Shown piece after piece: positions 42,852 to 53,820 of a stretch of DNA of 64,000 nucleotides. The stretch is taken from positions 536,829-600,828 of the forward strand of contig JARFIW010000835.1 in assembly GCA_036346225.1 (NCBI GenBank), in the 5' to 3' direction. A program made the translations under genes and the position numbers. Each line of letters opens with the position of its first letter. The stretch's first letter is position 1. Source of the DNA: Platerodrilus igneus (taxonomy: Eukaryota > Arthropoda > Insecta > Coleoptera > Lycidae). A model generated the notes under the pieces. That model was not told where the DNA came from. It saw only the letters and a list, made by a program, of their open reading frames with translations, and searched no databases.

Positions 42852-45800
42852 CTAAGTTGCCTCTGGAATGGGGAGAGGGCACAATTTTACCACGAGCCTT
42901 TTAAATAGTCCCTGGGATGTTGCCACGGTAGCCACACGACAAACATTGTCCTTTCCATAATGCAACGTATGTATACGTCCCATTTTCCACTGTAATGGAG
43001 ACACTTGAGTATCTTTAAGCAACACCAACGTTCCCACCATTAACGAATAATTAGCAGAAAACCATTTGGTTTTCTGTTGAAGTGTGTGCAGATACTCCAA
43101 ATGCCACCGTTTCCAAAATGATTGCTGAATACGTTGAACCAGTTGCCAACGATTTAAGGAAGATAGTTTCAGATCTAAGACATTAGGGTCGGGAATGACA
43201 GACACTGGTTCTACGTTCAGAAAATGACCAGGACTTAAGAATGAAAAATCAGTGGGATCGTTACTCATTGGACATAAAGGTCTGGAGTTTAATATGGCTT
43301 CAATTTGAGCAAGAATGGTGTTAAATTCTTCGTACGAGAGAATTTGTTCGCCTACCACCTTCTTGAGATGGGACTTTACAGATTTTATCCCAGCTTCCCA
43401 CATTCCCCAAAGTGAGGAGCCGACGGAGGATTAAAACAAAGTGAATACCTTCCGTTTCAGATGACTGCTTCATATATTCGATTAGTTCCCGAGATGCTCC
43501 GATAAAATTTGTTCCACAGTCACTATGAATTTGCAAGCATTTACCTCTGCGTGCTACAAACCGCCGTAAAGCTGCAATAAAGGCCTTTTTAGATAGGTTT
43601 GATGCCAACTCCAGATGTATCGCTTTTGTACTAAGACAAACAAATAAACAAACATAGGCTTTCAATGATTTGGCACCTCTAATACGATTCATGGTGATAG
43701 AAAAGGGTCCACCGTAGTATACCCCAGTATGTAGAAACGCTTTACCGGCAGTAAGTCTAGCGGGGGGCAAGTCGCCCATAGGAGGGCATAGCAAAATAGG
43801 TTTTTGACGAAAACATCGAATACAAGAGTTTAGGCACTGTTGAATAGCTCTTTTTGCAGACAGAATCCAAAAATTTTGTAATAACAAAAAATGAGTAGTT
43901 CTAAGTCCAGGGTGTAAATATTTCGTATGGCAATCTCGAATAATGAGCTCTGTCACCCGGTGTGACCGAGGAAGTAGCAAAGGAAATTTTGTATCATAAG
44001 ATACGTCTGCACTTCGCAGCCGGCCGCCCACCCTTAACAACCCATCACTGTCAAGGAAAGGACTGAGAGGTCGAAGTTGTTTATTACTTAGTTTTCCCTT
44101 TCGAATGATATCAATGTCCTGACTGAAAACTTGTTCTTGAACCCGTTTTATTAATAAATGAAGTGCATACTGTTCGGGGGAGACCAATAATTGTTCTAAG
44201 TTTCCAATATCCAAATTTGCACGAACTTTCAAGTTACGAATGAACTGACAAATATATACCAGAATCCTGCATATTTTTCGCAAATCTGAAAATTGATTTA
44301 CCATCGAGTCTATGAAGTGATCTGCAACGTGTATATTAAGGGATAAAGTTCTTTTTTCAATGTGCATCTGAGTGTGATCTGTAAGAGTTGGTTCCATATG
44401 AGGACGCCAATTCTCTTTAGGTAATAGTAACCATGATGGAGCCGTCCACCACAAAGGATGATTAACAAGCTCAGCAGCTAATAATCCTCTTGATGCACAG
44501 TCAGCAGGATTATCCTGTGATTTAATATGATGCCACGATGATGGAGCCACTCGTTCTTGGATATGCGAGACACGATTGCTAATAAAGGTCTTCCAATTAT
44601 ACGACGAAGATCGAATCCATGCTAATGCTACTGTGGAATCTGACCACGCAAATGTATCGTCCAATACTAAATTATTTCTATACGTATTTTGCACATACCC
44701 GACCAAGTTCGACAACAACACTGCACCACACAATTCTAACCGAGGTAATGATATACGATTGGTTGGTGCGACCTTAGATTTGGCACAGACCAATGATACT
44801 TGGATGTTCCCTTTCTCATCGACACAGCGGAGATAAACTGCTGCTGCATATCCAGCTTCCGATGCATCACAAAATGCATGAATTTGTACAGTTTGATAGT
44901 TATCACAACGAATCCGTCGAGGAATTTCAATTTTCAATAACTCGGGTAATTGTTGAAGATACAGATTCCATTTTAAAACAATTTGTTGAGGAGGAAGTTC
45001 ATCCCAACTAATTCCTAATATCCATACAGATTGAATCAAATGTTTTGCGAAGAAGACCAATGGTGATAATAACCCCAGAGGATCAAAGATCCTTGCAATT
45101 TCCGAAACCATATTCCTTTTGGTACAAGGCCGATCAACGATATTAAGATTGTAAAACAACATATCACTCAATGGTTGCCATTGCAGTCCTAAAATTTTTT
45201 GAGACGTATTGTTTACCTCTTCAAACAAAAATGCTTGCTGATACCGAACGGAATCAGGTAAATGGCCAATGACACTTGGCACATTGCTATTCCACTTTCG
45301 CAACATAAAACCACCTGATTGGCAAATTTGGTTTAATTCATACACGAGTCGTTTGCCATCCTCTATCGAATCACACCCTGTAATCAAATCATCCACGTAC
45401 GTATCCGACGCTAAAATCTTGGAAATAATAGGAAAACGTAACGATTGACTTTTTGCAAGTTCTTGAATTACACGCATGGCTAGAAATGGTGATGATGTGA
45501 TGCCGTATGTAACAGTGTTTAGCTGATAATCGATAACAGACTCCGAGGACTTAAATCTCCAAACTATACGTTGATAGTCTCGATGGTAGTAGAAATAAGA
45601 ATCTGTCTATACATTTGCTTAATGTCCGCAGTTAAAACTACAGAATGTAAACGAAAGTGTAATAACAACTCCATGATATCTTTTTGAAGAGGGGGGCCTG
45701 CAAGTAAATGATCATTTAAAGACCCTCCACTTTGAGCGCTGGCTGAAGCATCAAATACGACACGAAGTTTTGTAGTTGTACTGTCTGGTTTGAACACGGC

Positions 45801-46311
45801 GTGATGTGGTATGTAATATACCGGCGATAATGTAGACGATCGAGTTGAATCCGATACAATACGAGACATGTGACCACTATCGATATAATCCTGCATAAAT
45901 TTTCTGTACGAATTATACAGTTGAGGATTTATTTCCAAACGGCGTTCTAGTGAAAGAAATCTTCGAAGTGCTATTTCGAGAGCCAGCAAATAGCGGTTCA
46001 GGACCATTGAAAGGCAACAAAACAATAAAACGACCGGTGTCATCCTGCTTGTGAGTGTCCACAAAATGCCTTTCACAAATTTCCGCATGAGGAGATAATT
46101 TGTTAGAATCTGGAATATTTTCCAGTTCCCAAAATCGAGTAATGTTAGCATCTTCTACAAGTGCAGCTAATGATATACGAGATGTAACAGAAGAAAGAAC
46201 CTTCCCTGTTAATATCCACCCAAAGGTAGTGTGAATTGCCACGGGTTCTTCTGGTGACCCAATGCGAGTTGCGTTTAATAAAACACGCGCGAACAAATCC
46301 GCACCTAACAA
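42852..46311 (-). pseudogene. BEL/Pao copy 2 pol: RT, RNase H, integrase
   Basis: Read from 46,311 down. The RT approach shows LLGADLFARVLL, FGWILTGKV and RFWELENIP. RT reads PVYYIPHHAVFKPDSTTTK, LRVVFDASASAQSGGSLND, VVLTADIKQMYRQI and SDTYVDDLITG (YVDD). RNase H reads HAFCDASEAGYAAAVYLR, LPRLELCGAVLL and WSDSTVALAWI. In integrase the HHCC region is present and HSDCGTNFIGA keeps the second Asp. The first catalytic Asp is Tyr (GVYYGGPF), and MWEAGIKSVK holds the Glu. Breaks: about 45,971-45,985, an A run at 45,593 (plus strand), an A run at 43,433 and a C run at 43,405. The C-terminal 183 codons to 42,852 are open. Confidence 0.85.
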
Positions 46312-46377
46312 TAAATCGATATGGCTAGGTTTGTCGAAGTCCGAATCTGCTAAATCTAATCCAACTATGTGAGGTCA

Positions 46378-47181
46378 ACTATTTGGTGAGATCCTTGATG
46401 AAGGAAGGGTTCCACAAATGTCTGGTAAAACAAAACAATCAATGCTGTACTCTGGAACAGTTTTACCTTGAGGACTAATTTTACACGATACTTGTCCATA
46501 CGCATGGGAAGCAGATAGACCTAAGCCTTCAACCTTCATTGAAATATTCGATTTTCTTAAACCTAAGCGTCGACAACACTTATCAGTCATGAAATTTTCC
46601 ATTGATGCACTATCTACAAGTGCTCTTACTGTCTGAACTTTACCAAACCCATCTGTAATTGAAATTCTTGCGGTGCCTAATAACGTCATTGTGTTGGACG
46701 ATCTAGATGATAACAACGTACTTGTAGTAGTGTTGCAGGTGGGTTCGGGAGGTTGATCTGTTGCCTGAGTGACTGCAGGTTTCTGTGCAACTGTAGGGTT
46801 TTCAAAGTGCAATAAAGTATGATGACCCCTTGCACACTTTTTACAAACAAGTTTGGAAGAGCAGCGTGTAACCGTATGAGAGTTGCGAAGACAATTAATG
46901 CATAAGTGTTTGTCTTTAACAAAGTTATAACGGTCTTGTGGCGATTTATTCAGAAACATTTCACATTGGTATAAGTTATGAGTACCATTGCAAAGACTGC
47001 ATTTCTGAGCGAACGAAGTTGTTACGAATGACTTTCGAACTTGGGGTTTTGAATATTCAAAGGAACGTTTTGAAGGTACACTAGATGATATGGTTTGTTT
47101 AATGGACGTATTAAATTTGGACGGTGTATCGGAAACAACCATATTGCTAATTTCTAATGCCTTGCAATGTTTTTCTAGAAA
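46378..47181 (-). pseudogene. BEL/Pao copy 2: zinc knuckles and protease (DUF1758-type)
   Basis: A 255-codon open frame. The knuckles are CSLCNGTHNLYQCEMFL, CINCLRNSHTVTRC and CKKCARGHHTLLH. The protease has ALVDSASMENFM (active-site DSA), VEGLGLSAS and YSIDCFVLPDIC. It is bounded by TGA at 47,182-47,184 on the gag side and by TGA at 46,375-46,377. Both lie in frame with their continuation and both are explainable by single transitions, so they are premature stops rather than gene ends. Confidence 0.8.
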
Positions 47182-47184
47182 TCA

Positions 47185-48087
47185 TTTTAATTGATCATAA
47201 GATGGAATGTCTGATGTATTTTCTAACTCAAATGTTTTCAAAAGATTTGTATCTACCTTTTTTGATAACAAATTAAACAATACGAAGTCGAGCAAATCAA
47301 TCTTAGTTTGACGTAAGCTTGACAGATTTTCCGTAAAACAATTAAGCAATTCTCTTAAATCTGTATGTGAATTAAATTTTGCTTTTGGTGACGATTCTAA
47401 AGCATTCCAATGCGTGTTTGCAATTAAACGTTTTGAATTAAACCTCTCCACAATAATTAAATAAGCTAGCATATAATTGTTATTCGAAATTTGCAAATGT
47501 CTAATGAGTTCTCTAGACTTAAAATCCAACGCATCAATTAAAAAATAGAACTTTTCGATCGGTAGCAATTGATTATTTTCATGAACTAAATTATTAAAAA
47601 ATTGAATAAACTCTTGGAAATGTTCTATTTTTCCAGAAAATTTTTTCATTTCTATACGAGGGAGTCGAATATTGCTACACGAGCCAATGCTAGTAATATT
47701 TTCAGTCAAGCATTTTTCAGCAGTGGATATATTATCAAATTGCGCTTTAATAATTTTAATGTTTAACAAAGACCTATCTATTTCAATTCTTAGTGTTGTA
47801 ATTTCATTTAATAATTCCGAGTTGTCCTCATCCAAGATGCACGTTTTATAAGCATTATCTACATCGTTTTTGATATCAAAGGCGCTTTCAGCCATAATAT
47901 TAACAGAAATACAATTGCCTTTAATATGCTCCAATTTATTTATCGCATCAGATACATCAGATAATCTATCGAGTGCCGCCTTCAAATCTACAATCAACCT
48001 ATCGGATGAAATATGTGCTATCCTAACGAACAAGGTTACTAATATCGATTTTATATTGATTTCAGCTACAAAAATGAAGGGTTTTGT
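47185..48087 (-). pseudogene. BEL/Pao copy 2 gag (DUF1759-type)
   Basis: Open on the minus strand from 48,087 to the TGA at 47,182. No ATG stands near the expected start; the first in-frame ATG is at about 47,897 (MAESAFDI), so the initiation codon is unclear or lost. The core reads LPRIEMKKFSGKIEHFQEF, IEKFYFLIDALD, YLIIVERFNSKRLIANTH and DLLDFVLFNLLSKKVDTNLL. Homologous throughout to copy 1 at 28,275. Confidence 0.8.
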
Positions 48088-48581
48088 TCACCTAATAATA
48101 GGATATACCAAGGGTAATGTTGAACTACCTGGCAAAGAATTTTTACTACAACGTGCCTAACGGGAGCTTGCAAGTTTCAATATGACAATGATCAAAGGGT
48201 TATGCTACCCGGTTTTACGAATACCTGAATTCTCTAGCGAACTTGAATTACAAGTTTAAAATAACTGTACTGCTTAAACACCTTTTTTCTGACCACAAAT
48301 TCTTACGCTAACTATCCCTAAAATTTACAAAGATTTGTCATTTCTAAGGCTTTATAAGATTCTGTATCATTACAAAATTTCAAATTTAATGCGAGATTGC
48401 ATCTACTATAAGTTAGTTTACACAATTGACTATGAAACTGGTGGTATGACTACACTTTTATTCTAAATGCGGTCAACCCCTAATTTAAGCGAAGATCAAT
48501 TAACAATGTAGTTAAATTGAATGCCAAAATGCCAATAATAAACCAATTAATAAGCAAAATATTTGCGCAAAGGACCAAAAA
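48088..48581 (-). other. 5' leader of the BEL/Pao element with candidate primer site
   Basis: Untranslated stretch between gag and the 5' LTR. On the minus strand, TGGTCCTTTGCGCAAAT starts four bases after the LTR (48,561-48,577 on plus). It has the TGG start of a primer binding site, but I could not assign the tRNA. Confidence 0.5.
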
Positions 48582-48953
48582 TGTTAATCAAAAATGTTAA
48601 TTTGCATTTACAATCACACAAAGGAAATGATAATTTAAAGGAATATATCACCTACCTTTCACTGGTTGTAGTGGTTGATTGTACTTGCACTGCTATCAGA
48701 TAATTATGGACTGTATAATGTTCACTAATTGTTGCTAATTACTAATGCTCGATGCACCGAACTAAATCACGAACCAAAGACAAGCGAGAACGAAGTTGAA
48801 TAGTGGTCCACTCGTAAATTACCAACCCTTTTATGTCGTTGCACTAAAGGTAGGGATAATGGAGGGGTTCTAGCTGGGGAATAGTTTAAGGGCTTAAATT
48901 AATTGTGATTGGCATAATAAAACTACAAACAAAATACTTATAAAGCCTTAACA
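48582..48953 (-). repeat. 5' LTR of the BEL/Pao element
   Basis: 372 bp with the same ends as the 3' LTR. The promoter for the minus-strand transcript should lie here. It is followed on the right by the target copy ACCAG. Confidence 0.9.
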
Positions 48954-48958
48954 ACCAG

Positions 48959-51005
48959 AATAATACAGCTGAATATAAACGAGGCATCTGTACACCAAGC
49001 CACCTTGTGGCGGGACATCTTCAAATGGACTGGACAGACAGTATACAACATGATTCGAGATATTGAGGGACAAGGAGTGACTGAAAATTCCGATAGCCCT
49101 TGGACATAGCCTGTTGTGTTTGTATAGAAGACATGGGTCGACAAGATTTTGTGTAGACTATAGGCGATTAAATGACGTGATCAAAATGCATAACACCCAC
49201 TGCCAAGGATTGATGACACCCTAAATACACTTTCAGGTCAACGATGGTTCTCAACCTTGGATTTATAGAGTGGCTACTAGCAAGTGAATGGGCAGCCCAA
49301 AAATTGAGATAAACCTGTTTTCACTATATGTACTGGTCTTTAGCATCTAGCATGCCATTTGGGTCCTGCAACTCTCCTGCCACGTGCGAGTGTTTAATAC
49401 ATGACGTTTTGCGCAAGTAACATAGAAAATGTACTTGTATATTTGGACAACGTGATAGTGATTGGAGAGTTGTTTAGTGACCACTTGGGGACTTATAAGA
49501 TGTGTTTCGAAGACAGAGAAGTCAATCTAAAGCTAAGTCCAAAAAAGCGTCATCTGCTAGGCAAAGAAATGAAATACTCAGGACACTTAGTTCACACAGC
49601 AGAGTCAGGTCAGGCCCACAAAAGGTTAGGGCGGTACAACAGTGGTCAACGTCACAGGACAAACATCAGATACACAGCTTTCTGGGGTTTTGCATTTATT
49701 CTAGAAGATTCGTTTCCGAGTTTGCAAATATTGTTGCCTTTGACCAAGCTGAATGAAGATGAGCACGATTACGTGTGAGATGCAGATTGCCAAAATACGT
49801 TCCAGCAGCTAAGGCATATATTGACAACAGCTCCGACCTTAAGTTTCTCTATGTCGGAAGGCAGATTAATCTTGAATGCGGACATAAGCAATGTCGCCAT
49901 CGGAAGTGCACTATCCCAAACACTGGACATGCAAGAGAGGGTCTTTGGTTATTTTAGTAAGGTGCTCTCGAAATAAGAATCGAATAATTGCGTTACATGA
50001 AGGAAATTGTTGGCTATGGTGATATCAGCAGAAAATCTTTATAAATACCCCTACGGGACAAAATTTTACCTGAGAACCAACCACGCCACCCTAAAGTGGC
50101 TATTTCAGTTTAGAAATCCCAAATGGCAAGTTATCAGATAGATAGAAAAGTTGCAGAAGTATGATTTCGATACTGAACCCCGTTTGAGTACAAGTCAGCG
50201 TAATGCGGATGCGCTTTTGAGACGGCCTCGCCCCAAATATGGTAGCCATTCCTCATGATTGGAAGCAAAGCGTGATCTACTTGATTGAACTATCGTGGTT
50301 AATAGCGATTGTCAGTCTCTGCAGATACGAACTGAACAGGAAAATGACAAAGACCTAGGTGTCGTTCTGGGTTGGATCACTGAACACCGTGCTGGTACAG
50401 GTTATCGTAATGCGATGCGCTTTTGAAACAACCTTGTCCCGAAGACTGCAGCCATTGCTCACGGTTAGAAACAAAGTGTGGTCTACTTTCTTGGACTGCT
50501 GTGAACTATGACAATTTTCAACTTGTACAGTTGCAAATCGGACAGAAAAATGACAAACATCTAGAAGTAATCCTAAGTTGGAAAGCCAGAGGACAACGCC
50601 CACCCTGGCAAGAAATTGGTCCGCTAAGTAGCAGTCTGAAGTCGTATGGACACAACGGAATTTCTTGAAGACAGAGAATAGCATCTTGCTGAGATTTTTG
50701 AAAGTGAATCACTATTCTAGAGCACGCTTCAGGTAATAATTTCTAATAACCGGAATTCGAAGGTTTTAGTACACTTAAACAATGAGACTTTGGCGTTAAG
50801 AAGATTCTGGAGGAGGTCCGAGCAGAATTTTATTGAGTAGGCCGCAAACACAATGTGAAAAAGTGGTGCGACATGTGTCAAGTGTGTGCATCGTTGGAAA
50901 CGTTGAAGGCTCTAATGTAACAATACAATGTGGAAGCCTCTTTGAGAGAGTGGCAATCAATATTGGCGGTCTATTTCTTGAAACCAACTTCGGAAATAAG
51001 TTCTT
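48959..51005 (+). pseudogene. Gypsy family 2, copy B: RT, RNase H and part of integrase
   Basis: RT N-terminus: TVYNMIRDIEGQGVTENSD, LPRIDDTLNTLSGQRWFSTLD. The palm motif reads YLDNVIVIG (Asn for the second Asp). Then LKLSPKKRHLLGKE and the FLGF-type connection follow. RNase H reads FYLRTNHATLKWLFQFRNP. The linker contains a 208-bp duplication (50,176-50,592). The integrase zinc domain reads FGVKKILEEVRAEFYWVGR, and the core start is NVGSLFERVAINIGGLF (Asn for the first catalytic Asp). At 51,005 the sequence switches to the opposite strand. Many stops. Confidence 0.7.
50176..50592 (+). repeat. 208-bp tandem duplication in Gypsy copy B
   Basis: 50,176-50,383 and 50,384-50,592 encode the same stretch after RNase H (TSQRNADALLRRP and GYRNAMRF..., then EQENDKDLGVVLGW and GQKNDKHLEVILSW). 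Copies C and D have it once. Confidence 0.65.
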
Positions 51006-51330
51006 TACGAAGAGGACCAAACCAAGAAGCACAATTGTTCTTCCCTTTGAGAGCCTACGGATCCGATACACCACATCAATAATCTTTTTACAACTTCGTA
51101 CGAACCCTTCCAATGTTTCTGTGACTTTGGCGATAGTAAACATCTCCGTCTAGAGTTGTATAACCAGACGCTGCCGCCCTTTTGTAACCAAACTTGTGCG
51201 CCTTGTCATATCCGGCATCAGCTGATCGTTTGCGATCAGAATATTTTTCTTAACATCGCCATGGATGTGCTGCACCTTGCAATTAACTTTCTAGTTAGCG
51301 CTTGAAGTGAGCGGACGTGTTTTGCACAGC
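51006..51330 (-). pseudogene. Gypsy family 2 integrase C-terminus in inverted orientation
   Basis: On the minus strand: KVQHIHGDVKKNILIANDQ, TLEGFVRSCKKIIDVVYRIRRLSKG. This is the GPY/F-type C-terminal region, homologous to SYVEKLKRKVHDIHSEVKK and WEGPY in copy D. It faces the plus-strand integrase of copy B across the point 51,005. Confidence 0.65.
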
Positions 51331-52297
51331 TCTTGACTACAAGGCTACATGTAAGTTTTTATGTAGGATTTATTATTTATTATTATATTTTAAGGTTATA
51401 TATTTATTGTATTATAGTTTTATTATTGTGTGGCGTTAATTTTAATACATAGGGTAGTAAATAAAACCAAAAACAAAAATTTAAACCGAATATATAAATT
51501 GCGTTTTAACTTAAAATTTAACTAAAATCCGCCTTTTAAAATAAACTAACTTAAATTTTGGACTAATAAATCAAAAATCTACTAAATAAATAATCAAAAG
51601 TAGATTCGAAATAATTTTAAAAGGCATTTATTGAAAAAAACCGAGTAAACGCGCTAAAACAGGACCTTTTTGAATCAAACAAATAACTAATAACCGTAAA
51701 TTTTAAAATAATTTGAATATAAATATTCCATTTTTTAAGTACTGGTGTACTTTAAGATTTCTTAAAGTCGCTCTTTAGGTTTAATTAGTGGTGTAACACT
51801 TGAAGGTCGAGTAAACACCAAGTAAACAAGCGGTAAGTGCTTCCGGTACCGTATTCCAATAACGCGTGTTTTAATTAGTTTGTTTCTAAATTTAAAGTTT
51901 GGTATTTTATAAATTTGTTCTTGAGGTAATTAGCTAGTTAGAATTTTAAATAAATAAATACAGTTTTATTATAGTAGATTTTTAATTGGGTAAATTTATT
52001 GGGCTTACTATCTTATTTTGTCCTGGTTGTAATATTGACGTTAGTGTTTATTTTATTTCTGATAAATTTGAAATTTCATTTGGGGTTTTTTAAAAAATCT
52101 GAATAAACAAATAAATACAGAGAAGTTTAAGGGTCATTTAAAATATAGGTCTTTTATTGGAGCAGCGTTTTTGTTCTGTACTTGTTGTTGTTTTGCCGTT
52201 TAGCTGTACATCTTAGTTTCGAGTTTATTTAGCGTCGTCAGGGCATTTTGGTCTGGGTTTTGTTTGTATTTGTTGTTTTTGTTACCTGATTTTCAGC
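51331..52297. other. AT-rich, possible LINE 5' leader
   Basis: No ORF. It lies directly upstream of the ORF1-like gene and could be its untranslated leader. Confidence 0.35.
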
Positions 52298-53820
52298 ATG
52301 GTTGTCCATCGAGATGAGGAGCCGTTGCCGAAGAAGAAGAGGAGTGGTAGGTTTGTGATGGTGTAATAGCCGAATATCCTAATAATTTATAGTTATTATA
52401 TTGAATTAAGTTTTATGCCTTTAAAAGGTGAATAACTTATTATAGGAAGTGCAAAGTGCGGAATTGTACAGTAAGACAATCAATAGGAAGTACATGTGCA
52501 ACGAACTCTAGGCTAGGTGTAATTGGAATTATTAAGTAAGCATAATTGCATAATTATTGTTAGCAGTTAAGAACTAATATAGAATACGAACATTAAAAGT
52601 CTAACCCTAAGATGTAACGGTTGTACTGCACTTTAAAGCGTTAATTAAATTAAATGTGAAATGGTCTTCGACTTTGTTTCTAATCACCTCTACTAAAGAC
52701 CCCAAGAGAACACTACAGGTTGGTGTCAGTCAGGGCTGCCAAGTCGGAGGCCGGGGCGGTCGATAAGGTCGGAGAGAAGGAGGTCGTGGTTAGGGAAGAG
52801 AAGTCGGGGTTGCAGCCCGACGAGGAGGTAGTCGTGTCGCAGAGGGAGCCCGGGTCTGTAGTGGTGGAATTGAAGGGACCGGCGCCCCTTGTGTGTGGAG
52901 CCGAGTCTGAGTCGCCCGCAACGTCGAGAGGACAGCGTCGTGGGTCGACTGGCAGCAACGGAAGCGTTGCTGCTAGCGACCTAGACGAGCTGGATCTCTT
53001 GATGTTCCGTGCGAGGGGGGCGCGGCTTTATACATAAGAGGGTCCCTGTCATTTCGGCGACCATCATCGTAGACGACAGGAAGGTGATTCGTTAGGGGTC
53101 TCAGGATGGTGCGTGGCGAGGTGAAGGGGGCTGCGGTGGAGGTAGAAGTGGCAACGGCGCGCACTGAGCAGATCGTGGAAGGGCAGGGGGACTAAGAGGT
53201 GTGATGTCCTATGCTGGAATGCTATGCTGAAACAGGGGTGAAGGACGACGTCATGGTGACGTTGAAGAGGAAGGTTGACTCGGCCAAGGATGGTTTTGTT
53301 GTTGTCGGACACGTCGGACGCGTAGGGGTGGCGTTGTTGTCGAGTGTGCTGGTAAGGAGGACGCTGGGTGGTTGCAGTCGACGGTAGGTGGGGCTTGTCA
53401 GGGTTTTACAGTTAGGACCATCAAGAAGAGGAGGCCGCGAATTGTGCTCCCTGGAGTAGAGAGGGAGATAAAGCAGGAAGAGCTCCGGCAGAGGTTGATT
53501 GTTCAGAACCCCCGCTTCAGGGGGATTAGGTTCGAGGAGAAAGTGAAGGAGAACTTCCGGTTCGGTGACAGGGGACCCACATATCCGTTGGCCAGCGACG
53601 TTTTTGAAGTATCGCCAGAAGCTAGGAGGTGTTTTTTGTCGGAGGCAGTTGGCAGACGGCAAATCTAGGGCTAGCTGATAGCAAATTAGCTATCCTAGGT
53701 CTAGCATGGCCAAAGAGCCTAGAGGAAGTTGAAGAAGTGGCTAACCAGAAGGCGTTCTGGACAGCCTTTAAAGAGTTCGCGGGAAGGGTCGCGAGATTAG
53801 ACGGCGATAACCGCGCGTAA
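52298..53820 (+). pseudogene. LINE ORF1-like gene (R1-type gag-like protein), interrupted
   Basis: Markedly GC-richer than its surroundings. ATG at 52,298 gives MVVHRDEEPLPKKKRSGRF (basic N-terminus), then a 356-bp AT-rich segment interrupts. After it the order is a charged region (DKVGEKEVVVREEKSG), then MVTLKRKVDSAKDGFVVVG. At 53,430-53,660 comes KKRRPRIVLPGVEREIKQEE, LRQRLIVQNPRF, FRFGDRGPTYPL and FEVSPEARRCFL. The last block resembles the RRM-like part of R1-type ORF1 proteins, with the I-V-GV...EEL and EVSP landmarks. The zinc knuckles that normally follow were not found. Several frameshifts are present. Confidence 0.5.
52362..52717. mobile_element. 356-bp TG...CA segment inside the ORF1-like gene
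   Basis: AT-rich, from TGTAATAGCC to CACTACA, between two GC-rich coding parts. The TGTA/TACA ends suggest a solo LTR. No clean target duplication is visible (GATGG on the left, GGTTG on the right). An intron-like reading (GT...AG) is also possible. Confidence 0.35.

Larger units (their letters stand above)
42362..48953 (-). mobile_element. Complete BEL/Pao retrotransposon, 6,592 bp
   Basis: LTRs at 42,362-42,733 (3') and 48,582-48,953 (5') are each 372 bp, begin TGTTAA and end TTAACA. They differ at three sites (about 0.8%). ACCAG is duplicated at 42,357-42,361 and 48,954-48,958; five bases is the usual duplication for BEL/Pao. The interior reads gag, zinc knuckles, protease, RT, RNase H and integrase in the standard BEL order. 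Low LTR divergence indicates recent insertion, yet the coding region has two in-frame TGA codons, several one-base shifts and a replaced catalytic residue. Confidence 0.9.

Noticed and set aside
48561..48577. Naming the tRNA that primes the BEL element
   Set aside because: The candidate site starts with TGG at the right place, but I could not match it to a specific tRNA from memory.
52713..53662. Thr/Ser/Pro-rich minus-strand ORFs of 63-146 codons
   Set aside because: They overlap the ORF1-like gene on the opposite strand, and GC-rich coding sequence often leaves the antisense open.
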